DNA of 5,515 nucleotides, from NCBI GenBank assembly GCA_945861605.1, contig CAMAVG010000059.1, positions 1-5,515 on the forward strand, written 5' to 3'. The notes under the pieces were generated by a model, which was given only the letters and a program-made list of their open reading frames with translations, was not told the origin of the DNA and did not search any database. Positions 1 through 5,515 of this stretch are shown here, in pieces. Numbering within the stretch: the first letter of the stretch is position 1; every line of letters begins with the position of its first letter. A program made the translations under genes and the position numbers. Origin of the DNA: Rickettsia typhi (GTDB taxonomy: Bacteria > Pseudomonadota > Alphaproteobacteria > Rickettsiales > Deianiraeaceae).

Positions 1-149
1 ACTGAAACGAAAATATACGGAACTTTTACTTGCGGGGCACCCTCTTTTGCAATAATTCCATAGGATTTAATCCCAAAAATTAGCAAAAGAGTTGAGAGAA
101 TTATAGTAAAACGCTTTTTTGCAAAGAAGAAGTTAATCAGCCTTTCCAT
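1..149 (-). CDS. RND-superfamily efflux permease, N-terminal fragment (continues beyond window start)
   Basis: This open frame begins with ATG at 149-147 and runs off the left edge, giving about 49 residues starting MERLINFFFAKKRFTII. The pattern is a short amphipathic start, two to three lysine/arginine residues, a hydrophobic helix at about residues 13-31 (TIILSTLLLIFGIKSYG), then a segment with VPYIFVSV. It matches the N-terminus of AcrB/HAE1-type RND inner-membrane proton-driven permeases, where TM1 is followed by a KE-x-x-P-x-V-x-(V/I)P start of the porter domain. The start is 11 nt downstream of the infB stop and has no visible Shine-Dalgarno sequence, so expression is likely coupled to infB transcription. 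No membrane-fusion-protein gene precedes it, unlike many RND operons; one could lie outside the window. The substrate (drug, metal or lipid) cannot be judged from this fragment. Alternative: an SecD/F- or HpnN-like RND relative, less likely given the porter-like start. Confidence 0.75.
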   Translation of the reverse strand, partial: MERLINFFFAKKRFTIILSTLLLIFGIKSYGIIAKEGAPQVKVPYIFVS

Positions 150-163
150 AATGTATTACATTA
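149..163. repeat. 15-bp perfect palindrome across the infB stop / RND start
   Basis: TAATGTA-T-TACATTA is a perfect 7-bp inverted repeat with a one-base centre. It overlaps the infB stop codon (161-163), fills the 11-nt gap and touches the first base of the RND start codon. It could be a protein-binding operator controlling the pump, or a small RNA hairpin over the start codon. Both are inference, because a short AT-rich palindrome can arise by chance. Confidence 0.4.
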
Positions 164-2716
164 ATCAATTTTGCCTTTTTCAAATGTCACATCGTAGATA
201 TCAATAACATCCCCGATGATAAATCCTTCGAATTTTTCCATTTGAAGACCACATTCTTTACCTTGTTGGATTGTTTTTGCATCCTCTTGAAAGTGTTTCA
301 GTGTGCGAATATTTCCTTGAGCAATCATTTCACCATTACGAACAACCTTAGCAAGAGCGTTCCTTTTCACAACACCATCGGTTACATGAAGACCGGCAAT
401 TTTTCCAGCTTTTGAGACATCAAACACTTGACGAACCGAAGCAGAGCCAACCTTTGTGTCAATTTGAACTGGTGAGAGGGAATCTGCAAGTAGTGCTTTG
501 ATTTCATCGATGATTTTGTAAATAACTGAATGCTCGCGAATTACAATGCTTGCTTTTCTTGCGAGGTTTTCCTCGTTTGATCCAACGGAAACATTGAAGG
601 CAAAAATTGTTGCACCTTTTGTTTTTGCGAGTAAAATATCCGCTTCAGTAACATTTCCAACCATTGCTTGAATTATGTGCAACTTAATTTCTTCGTGCTG
701 AATTTTTTCAAGCGAATAGCGAATTGCGTCCAAAGTACCTTGTGCATCGGAACGAATAATGATTCCGATTTCTTTTTTCTCTTTTTTGAGAAGTGCGGCG
801 AATGGGTCGGAATCTGTTGCTGCGGAAATTTGGTTTTGAGTATTTTCTTCACGAATGCGTTCAATTCGGTGGGAGATAACCTCCCTTGCAAGTCGTTCGC
901 TTTCCATAACGAAGAATCTTTCACCTGAAGTTGGAACTTCGGAAAAACCATAAATTTCAACAGGCATTGAAGGAAGGGATTCCGTTAGGGTTTGCCCTTT
1001 GTCGTCAACCATTTTACGAACCCTACCGTGAGTAGTCCCCGCCAAAATGATATCCCCGTTTTTAAGAATTCCGTGTTTAATTAAAACCGTTACAACAACG
1101 CCTTTTCTGTTATCAAGTTTTGATTCCAAGACAATTCCGCCAGCGTGTCCCAAGTGGTTAGCTTTTAGGTCCATGACATCTGCCTGAAGCAAAATGCGTT
1201 CTTCAAGTTCTTTCAAACCCGTGCGTTTTAAAGCAGAAACCGGCATAACGGCGATGTCTCCACCGAAATCTTCGGGAACAAGGTGATGAGAAAGAAGGTC
1301 TTCTTTAACTTTCTGCAAGTTTGCGGCGTGAAGATCCATTTTATTTACGGCGACGATAATCGGGCAATTTGCCGCTTTTGCATGGTGAATTGCTTCAATC
1401 GTTTGTGTGTTGATTGAGTCATCGGCAGCAACAACAAGAATTGCGATATCAGTTGCATTTGCACCCCTTGCACGCATTGCCGTGAATGCTTCGTGACCGG
1501 GGGTATCGATGAATGTAATTTTTTGACCAGACGGCAATGTTACTTGGTATGCACCAATGTGTTGTGTAATTCCACCTGCTTCACCAAGTGCGATATCAGT
1601 GTGGCGAAGGGCATCAAGAAGTGAGGTTTTTCCGTGGTCGACATGTCCCATCACTGTTACAACCGGTGGTACTTTTTTGATATCAGTGTTAGCAGCCTTA
1701 CGATTCAGGATGTCTTCAGGTGTTTTTTCTTTTACACGAAGGACTTTCTGCCTGAATTCTTCGACGATAAGCTCTGCGATGTCGCCATCAAGAATTGAAT
1801 CCTCGTTTGCGTGTTCACCAATGAATTTGGCTTTTTCTATTACAAGGTTAATCTTCAACGAAAGGCGGTTTGCCAATTCTTGTATTGAAATAAGTTCGGG
1901 AATTTCAATTGTTCTGATTGCCTGTTCTTGAACGCTCGTGTTTGTGTTTTTTCTTTTAACGCCAAATGAACTTGATTTTTTTCTTTTGCGATTGCGTTCC
2001 TCGGAAACAAATGTTGAGATGATTTCAACATCGTCTTCTTCTGTAAGTTGGCGTTGCTTTGAGAGGAATTCTCGTAGGTTTTCGCCGGTTTTCAGGCTGT
2101 CAATTTCGGATTCCTTGTCAAACTCAAGGTATTTATAGTGTTGAAGATGCTTTTCGATGATTGATTTGTCGCGGTTGTCCTCCTTTTGGATTTCGTCTTC
2201 TTTGGATGTATCAATTGTAATTGAAGGGGCTTCTCCTTCGGGTTTTGTACCAAATATTGAGAAATCGTGTGGAAGTTCTGCGTGCTCTTCTTTTTCAACT
2301 TTTTTTGCTTTTATTTCAACTTTTGCTGGTAGAGTTATGTGAAGCTCGGGCTTTACCTTTGCGGGTTTTTCCTTGAATAGAGTTTTTGCAACGGGTTTGA
2401 TTGTTGATTCCATACGATTTTCATTCGTGCGTTCTGTGTGCTGAGATGATTCTTCTCGCGATGCTGCATATGGTGAATCGTACGGTGAGTAGTGTTGTTC
2501 TTTGGTTTTCTTTTCCTCAACAACAATATTTTGTTCGAAATTTTTATGCACAACTTGGTTTGCAGATGAAGATTGTTTCATGAATCTTTTGAGGATATCA
2601 TCCTTGTTAATTCCAGAACCAACGCCAATACTTCCAAGGGAAATTTTAGCAGATGAGTTGGAACTTGTTGGTGTTCCTAGGGTAATTTTTGTTGGGGTTG
2701 ATGGGTCTTTAGGCAT
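161..2716 (-). CDS. infB: Translation initiation factor IF2
   Basis: IF2 is the cytoplasmic GTPase that delivers fMet-tRNA to the 30S P site and promotes subunit joining. The 851-residue protein has a lysine/glutamate-rich, probably disordered N-terminus (1 to about 265). An IF2_N helical domain follows at about 270-322, with EIPELISIQELANRL as its core. The G domain holds all the GTPase motifs: G1 GHVDHGKT 357-364, G2 GGITQHIG 381-388, G3 DTPGH 404-408, G4 NKMD 458-461 and G5 SAL 494-496. H408 is the conserved catalytic histidine. Domain II (about 520-610), a linker, domain III (about 645-745) and the fMet-tRNA-binding C2 domain (about 755-851, with GLHVTDGVVKR and ECGLQ) complete it. Length is normal for the family and no frameshift is seen. 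The ATG at 2716 is the most upstream start and gives a sensible N-terminus, although no Shine-Dalgarno is visible. The gene has its own promoter and is divergent from aspS, so it is not directly behind nusA as in many bacteria. Confidence 0.97.
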   Translation of the reverse strand: MPKDPSTPTKITLGTPTSSNSSAKISLGSIGVGSGINKDDILKRFMKQSSSANQVVHKNFEQNIVVEEKKTKEQHYSPYDSPYAASREESSQHTERTNENRMESTIKPVAKTLFKEKPAKVKPELHITLPAKVEIKAKKVEKEEHAELPHDFSIFGTKPEGEAPSITIDTSKEDEIQKEDNRDKSIIEKHLQHYKYLEFDKESEIDSLKTGENLREFLSKQRQLTEEDDVEIISTFVSEERNRKRKKSSSFGVKRKNTNTSVQEQAIRTIEIPELISIQELANRLSLKINLVIEKAKFIGEHANEDSILDGDIAELIVEEFRQKVLRVKEKTPEDILNRKAANTDIKKVPPVVTVMGHVDHGKTSLLDALRHTDIALGEAGGITQHIGAYQVTLPSGQKITFIDTPGHEAFTAMRARGANATDIAILVVAADDSINTQTIEAIHHAKAANCPIIVAVNKMDLHAANLQKVKEDLLSHHLVPEDFGGDIAVMPVSALKRTGLKELEERILLQADVMDLKANHLGHAGGIVLESKLDNRKGVVVTVLIKHGILKNGDIILAGTTHGRVRKMVDDKGQTLTESLPSMPVEIYGFSEVPTSGERFFVMESERLAREVISHRIERIREENTQNQISAATDSDPFAALLKKEKKEIGIIIRSDAQGTLDAIRYSLEKIQHEEIKLHIIQAMVGNVTEADILLAKTKGATIFAFNVSVGSNEENLARKASIVIREHSVIYKIIDEIKALLADSLSPVQIDTKVGSASVRQVFDVSKAGKIAGLHVTDGVVKRNALAKVVRNGEMIAQGNIRTLKHFQEDAKTIQQGKECGLQMEKFEGFIIGDVIDIYDVTFEKGKID

Positions 2717-2748
2717 TAAAGATTGTACAATTATTTATTATGTGATGG

Positions 2749-2777
2749 TTTGTAATCAAAGATAAATAAACAGTCAA
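2749..2777 (-). promoter_or_regulatory. Sigma70-type promoter for infB
   Basis: Read on the minus strand, TTGACT (2777-2772, 5/6 to the -35 consensus) is followed after exactly 17 nt by TACAAA (2754-2749, 4/6 to the -10 consensus). Transcription would start near 2742, leaving a leader of about 25 nt before the infB ATG. This is the best promoter-like pair in the divergent region. The call is by consensus only. Confidence 0.55.
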
Positions 2778-2779
2778 GA

Positions 2780-2821
2780 AATTCTTGCATAAACACAAAA
2801 AAAGTGTTTTTATGCAAAATT
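2780..2821. repeat. Strong intergenic hairpin between infB and aspS
   Basis: The left half AATT-c-TTGCATAAACAC (2780-2796) pairs with GTG-tt-TTTATGCAAAATT (2804-2821) around a seven-A loop (2797-2803). That gives 16 paired bases, with one single-base and one two-base bulge. It sits immediately upstream of the infB -35 box and 76 bp upstream of the aspS start. The flanking genes diverge and no T-run follows the stem on the plus strand, so a terminator role is unlikely. A binding site for a regulator acting on one or both promoters, or a cruciform/repeat-type element, is possible. Confidence 0.6.
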
Positions 2822-2872
2822 GCGATAGCTTTTAAAAAAACTTGATTTTATTTTTTAAAATGTTTAAAGTGG

Positions 2873-2878
2873 TAAAAT
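2873..2878 (+). promoter_or_regulatory. Candidate -10 element for aspS (weak)
   Basis: TAAAAT lies 19 nt upstream of the aspS start codon and matches the -10 consensus at 5 of 6 positions. There is no convincing -35 at 16-18 nt; the nearest TTGATT (2842-2847) is 25 nt away. In such AT-rich DNA this match carries little weight. If it is used, the aspS mRNA leader would be only about 13 nt, in keeping with the absence of a Shine-Dalgarno. Confidence 0.25.
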
Positions 2879-2897
2879 TCTTTTAAATGCATTCATA

Positions 2898-5402
2898 ATG
2901 AAACATTACACGCACAAAATTTCGGAAATATCGGAAAATCTTTTAGGGAAACAAGTTCAAATTGCGGGCTGGTTGCATAATAAACGCGACCACGGCGGCG
3001 TTCTTTTCCTTGATATCCGTGCCTTTGGCGAAAAAGTTCAAGTTGTTGTGGAAGAAGCAAAGGCAATTGAGGAAGTCTCAAAAATCAAGTTGGAATCCGT
3101 TTTGAAAATTACCGGCGAAGTTCGTCTTCGTCCTGAAAATGCGGTTAATTTGGGGTTGAAGTCTGGTCGTGTTGAAATTGTTGCATCAAGCGTTGTTGTG
3201 GAAAATGAATCAACGCAAATTCCGTTTCAGGTTAATTCTGACGACGAAATTTCCGAAGATATTCGCTTAAAATACCGATTCCTCGACCTTCGAACCGAAA
3301 AAATGCGTAATAACATTTTGCTTCGCTCATCTGTGATATCCTACATTCGCAAACGCATGGAACAAGAAGGCTTTACCGAATTTCAAACTCCGATTTTAAC
3401 TGCATCCTCCCCAGAAGGAGCAAGGGATTTCCTCGTTCCGTCTCGAATTCACCCGAACAAATTTTACGCCCTGCCACAAGCTCCGCAACAGTTCAAACAA
3501 TTGTTGATGATGTCCGGCTTTGAAAAATATTTCCAAATCGCCCCGTGTTTCAGGGATGAAGACGCAAGGGCCGATCGCTCCCCCGGGGAGTTTTACCAAC
3601 TGGATATTGAAATGTCGTTTGCGACTCAAGAAGATGTTTTTTCCGCAATCGAGCCTGTGATGTATGATGTTTTTGCAAAGTTTGCAGGAAGGGACGATTT
3701 TGTTTCAATAAGAAATAACGCCGATGGGATTTCCCATGCAGTATGGATTAATTTGGAAGCGATTCACAAAATGGATAAAACCTCCGCAGAGTTTAAAAAA
3801 ATTACGCAAAATATTGAAAAGTTTTTAAAAGATTTTAATGTAAAAGTTGGCAAATTTTCAGGAACTCCAAGCGAAGTTATTTCGCAAATTTTCAATGCGA
3901 AAATTAATATGCGTGATGAAATCCCCCTTAATTTATTGACGCAACTCAACTGGGATGCGGGCTTTATTGTAACTACTCGCGATTTGGAAAGCGTGAAAAT
4001 CATCAAAAATCGCCTGCTGGAAATTATGTTTAAAGGCGTGAATTTTGGCAAAACCGTTTCGCCGTATCCATTCAAACGCATTCCTTACGATGTTTCAATG
4101 TTGAAATATGGTAACGACAAACCTGATTTACGCAACCCAATTGAAATTTTTGATGCAACTGACATTTTTGAAGGCTCAAAATTCGGGATTTTTGCCTCCG
4201 CGAAATCAAAAGGCGAGGTTGTGCGCGCAATTCCAGTGCCTGCTCACAACAAATCAACAGAATATTTCAAAACCGAAATGCAAAATTTCGCAAAATTAAA
4301 CGGGGCGGAATTTGGAATAGCTTACATGGTTTTTGAAGATGGAACGGTGAAGAACTGTCCAATTCGCAATGCGTACAAAGTGGAGAAAAACGGGGATACT
4401 ATTCACGAAACTGAATTTGCGAAATTGGTGGAAGACATCAAAACAGCGGGAAATCTCAAAGATGGCGATGCCGTGTTTTTTGCCTCGGGCAAGGCTGGTT
4501 TTGCAGCAAAATTGGCGGGGTTGGTTCGAACGAAAATTGGTCGCGACCTAAAACTCATCAACGAAAACCATTTTGAATTTTGCTGGATTGTTGACTTCCC
4601 GTTTTTTGAAGAAAATGACGATGAAAAAGCTACTAGTCCATACCAATTCTCCCACAACCCTTTTTCAATGCCACAGGGGGGAATGGATGTTTTGTTATTG
4701 AGTCAAGAGGAGACTTTTGAAAAATACATTACAATATCAAATGGTGCTGTTTCAGAAAGAAATTTGGATTATACGACACAATTAAATTATAAAGAAATTG
4801 GGATTAGTGATCAATGTAGCGAAAAAATGAATAATTTCCTTAGTACATTGTCACTATCGGACATAAATCTATTCAACGCAGAAGGCAGGCTTGCCCCATC
4901 CGATGTAAGAAGAAAAATGAGAAGAGAAGAGATAGACGCATTAAAACAACAATTCTACATCAACCCCCTCTCAATCAAAGCCTATCAATACGATATCGTT
5001 TGCAACGGAATTGAACTTTCATCGGGTGCAATTCGAAACCACAAGCTGGACTTAATGTTTAAAGCGTTTGAAATTGCAGGATATTCCGAAGCACAAGTTC
5101 GTGAACAATTTTCCGGAATGGTTGGAGCGTTCCAATACGGAGCCCCACCCCACGGCGGAATTGCACCCGGAATTGACCGCATAGTTATGCTTTTAGCAGG
5201 AACAGATTCAATTCGTGATATCATTTCTTTCCCGCTCAATGGAAAAGCACAGGATTTATTAATGAACGCACCATCAGAAGTTGGCGAAAAACAAACGGAA
5301 GAACTGCGAATTTTCACGGACGAACAGCTGAAGGGCAACTCCGCAAATGTGCAAAAGCGTTTGAAGAAACTTGGGTTGAAATTGGTGAAAGATTTAGATT
5401 AA
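2898..5402 (+). CDS. aspS: Aspartyl-tRNA synthetase, probably non-discriminating, with two large insertions
   Basis: This class IIb synthetase joins aspartate to tRNA using ATP in the cytoplasm. Domains in order: OB-fold anticodon-binding domain (about 1-110); class II core with motif 1 (about 145-165), the flipping loop SSPEGARDFLVPSR (170-183), the aspartate-binding QAPQQFKQ (194-201, K200) and motif 2 FRDE (218-221); GAD domain (about 400-560); then HNPFSMPQGG (586-595), the IKAYQYDIVCNG block (693-704) and motif 3 GGIAPGIDR (753-761, with ATP-binding R761). All key residues are present, so the enzyme should be active. H32 in KRDHGG matches the histidine linked to non-discriminating AspRS, which also charges tRNA-Asn for GatCAB amidation. 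At 834 residues it is far above the usual roughly 590. The excess is two inserts (about 265-384 and 601-686) and a lysine-rich tail after about 804. The ATG at 2898 gives the canonical N-terminus; no Shine-Dalgarno is visible. Confidence 0.97.
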   Translation: MKHYTHKISEISENLLGKQVQIAGWLHNKRDHGGVLFLDIRAFGEKVQVVVEEAKAIEEVSKIKLESVLKITGEVRLRPENAVNLGLKSGRVEIVASSVVVENESTQIPFQVNSDDEISEDIRLKYRFLDLRTEKMRNNILLRSSVISYIRKRMEQEGFTEFQTPILTASSPEGARDFLVPSRIHPNKFYALPQAPQQFKQLLMMSGFEKYFQIAPCFRDEDARADRSPGEFYQLDIEMSFATQEDVFSAIEPVMYDVFAKFAGRDDFVSIRNNADGISHAVWINLEAIHKMDKTSAEFKKITQNIEKFLKDFNVKVGKFSGTPSEVISQIFNAKINMRDEIPLNLLTQLNWDAGFIVTTRDLESVKIIKNRLLEIMFKGVNFGKTVSPYPFKRIPYDVSMLKYGNDKPDLRNPIEIFDATDIFEGSKFGIFASAKSKGEVVRAIPVPAHNKSTEYFKTEMQNFAKLNGAEFGIAYMVFEDGTVKNCPIRNAYKVEKNGDTIHETEFAKLVEDIKTAGNLKDGDAVFFASGKAGFAAKLAGLVRTKIGRDLKLINENHFEFCWIVDFPFFEENDDEKATSPYQFSHNPFSMPQGGMDVLLLSQEETFEKYITISNGAVSERNLDYTTQLNYKEIGISDQCSEKMNNFLSTLSLSDINLFNAEGRLAPSDVRRKMRREEIDALKQQFYINPLSIKAYQYDIVCNGIELSSGAIRNHKLDLMFKAFEIAGYSEAQVREQFSGMVGAFQYGAPPHGGIAPGIDRIVMLLAGTDSIRDIISFPLNGKAQDLLMNAPSEVGEKQTEELRIFTDEQLKGNSANVQKRLKKLGLKLVKDLD
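3690..4049 (+). other. AspRS insert 1: extra domain resembling a degenerate second GAD domain
   Basis: Residues about 265-384 separate the helix after motif 2 (EPVMYDVFAKFAG) from the segment leading into the GAD domain (SPYPFKRIPYDVSMLKYG). In ordinary AspRS these are only a few residues apart. The insert parallels the protein's own GAD domain. AIHKMDKTSAEFKKITQNIE (288-307) lines up with PAHNKSTEYFKTEMQNFA (448-465, two-residue gap), sharing A, H, K, F-K, Q-N. WDAGFIVTTRDLESVKIIKN (352-371) lines up with GDAVFFASGKAGFAAKLAGL (523-542), and the two stretches lie in the same order. Arginine codon use (AGG, AGA, CGT, CGC, CGC) is mixed and closer to the rest of the gene than insert 2, suggesting an older, ameliorated acquisition. 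Boundaries come from remembered family spacing and may shift by about 10 residues. The duplication reading is inference from by-eye alignment. Confidence 0.55.
4698..4955 (+). other. AspRS insert 2: foreign-looking in-frame insertion of about 86 codons
   Basis: Family members usually have about 8 residues between FSMPQGG (589-595) and PLSIKAYQYD (690-699); here there are 94, an excess of about 86 codons with no stop or frameshift. The six arginines in the insert (621, 664, 671, 672, 675, 676) are all AGA or AGG, five of them AGA. Outside the insert 29 of 34 are CGN and only one is AGA. The segment is polar and probably helical at its end (DVRRKMRREEIDALKQQF). I recognise no known domain; it lacks intein splicing motifs and is too short for a typical intein. 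The host site is a loop that varies among AspRS enzymes, so it may tolerate extra sequence. A 13-bp inverted repeat lies near its centre. A Rickettsia-palindromic-element-like origin is a hypothesis. Confidence 0.6.
4805..4856. repeat. 13-bp inverted repeat at the centre of AspRS insert 2
   Basis: TAGTGATCAATGTA (4805-4818) and TACATTGTCACTA (4844-4856) are perfect inverted copies over 13 bp once one T (4811) is bulged out. The loop is 25 nt. The midpoint (about 4830) falls within a few bases of the insert midpoint (about 4827). Pairing does not clearly continue further outward. It is coding DNA, so the mRNA would carry a hairpin here. Confidence 0.6.
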
Positions 5403-5515
5403 TTGTTGAAATCTTTTGCATAAAGTTTCAGTCTTTCTTCTAAAAAGCCGTGAAGTTTTATGTGAATCATTTGCGTTAAAGATTCAAGGTTTTTTTGCGA
5501 AATGTTATCCCAAAT
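5399..5515 (-). CDS. C-terminal end of an unidentified protein (continues beyond window end)
   Basis: The minus-strand frame is open from the right edge to a TAA at 5401-5399, giving 38 residues ending LKLYAKDFNN. The other two minus-strand frames contain stops in this stretch. The segment is polar, with a heptad-like spread of leucine and isoleucine (NLESLTQMIHIKLHGFLEER), so it is probably an amphipathic helix. I cannot assign a family; a helix-rich protein such as a phasin-like or other small cytoplasmic protein is possible but unsupported. The gene is convergent with aspS and overlaps it by 4 bp. Confidence 0.5.
   Translation of the reverse strand: MWDNISQKNLESLTQMIHIKLHGFLEERLKLYAKDFNN

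Noticed and set aside
1557..1931. Plus-strand open frame of 124 codons inside infB
   Set aside because: It is a shadow antisense to the conserved G-domain and IF2_N coding region, with no start signal and no recognisable protein features.
2842..2870. TTGATT at 2842-2847 as the -35 of an aspS promoter
   Set aside because: The only good -10 (TAAAAT at 2873) is 25 nt away. At 15-17 nt spacing the hexamers match the consensus poorly.
4856..4904. Short inverted repeat ATCGGA ... TCCGAT around GGCAGGCTTGCC in insert 2
   Set aside because: Only 6 bp in the outer arms and 4 bp in the inner arms, which is too short to separate from chance.
4683..4952. Direct duplication flanking insert 2 (MDVLLLSQ versus IDALKQQ) as a target-site duplication
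   Set aside because: The peptide similarity is suggestive but the DNA copies differ at many positions, so no real target duplication can be claimed.
4698..4955. Insert 2 of aspS as an intein
   Set aside because: It is about 86 residues, shorter than known mini-inteins. It lacks a nucleophilic Cys/Ser at a clear first position with block A features, and lacks the His-Asn end followed by Cys/Ser/Thr.
4985..5338. Minus-strand open frame of 117 codons inside aspS
   Set aside because: It is a shadow of the strongly conserved motif 3 region of AspRS, rich in Ser, Ile and Pro as expected of an antisense frame.
5419..5462. Inverted repeat CATAAA-gt-TTCA / TGAA-gt-TTTATG after aspS as a terminator
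   Set aside because: Two internal mismatches, a 20-nt loop, no T-run after it, and it lies within the apparent coding end of the convergent gene.

Overview
The window looks like a piece of an AT-rich alphaproteobacterial chromosome. The assignment rests on the two complete proteins. The aspartyl-tRNA synthetase carries blocks I recall as typical of alphaproteobacterial AspRS (for example FSHNPFSMPQGG, IKAYQYDIVCNG and FRDEDARADRSPGEF). The initiation factor IF2 also reads like the alphaproteobacterial type. The low GC and the absence of clear Shine-Dalgarno sequences would fit a host-associated or reduced lineage (Rickettsiales/Holosporales-like or gut alphaproteobacteria), but the order cannot be fixed from this sequence.

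Layout, left to right: (1) 1-149, minus strand: N-terminus of an RND-superfamily efflux permease, cut by the window edge. (2) 161-2716, minus: complete infB (IF2, 851 aa), ending 11 nt before the RND start, so the two are probably co-transcribed. (3) 2717-2897: a 181-bp AT-rich divergent intergenic region with a good sigma70-type promoter for infB and a strong hairpin just upstream of it. (4) 2898-5402, plus: complete aspS (834 aa), about 240 residues longer than a normal bacterial AspRS. (5) 5399-5515, minus: C-terminal end of an unidentified gene, convergent with aspS and overlapping it by 4 bp.

infB and aspS are both core translation genes read from a shared divergent control region. IF2 recruits initiator fMet-tRNA to the ribosome; AspRS charges tRNA-Asp and, judging from an anticodon-domain histidine, probably also tRNA-Asn.

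The unusual content is inside aspS. Three segments have no counterpart in a standard AspRS. Insert 1 (about residues 265-384) follows motif 2 and resembles a degenerate second copy of the protein's own GAD domain. Insert 2 (about residues 601-686) sits in the loop between the HNPFSMPQGG block and the IKAYQYD block. All six of its arginines use AGA/AGG, whereas 29 of 34 elsewhere in the gene use CGN, and a 13-bp inverted repeat lies almost exactly at its centre. This suggests an in-frame insertion of foreign or mobile origin, comparable in concept to Rickettsia palindromic elements. The third is a lysine-rich C-terminal tail of about 30 residues.
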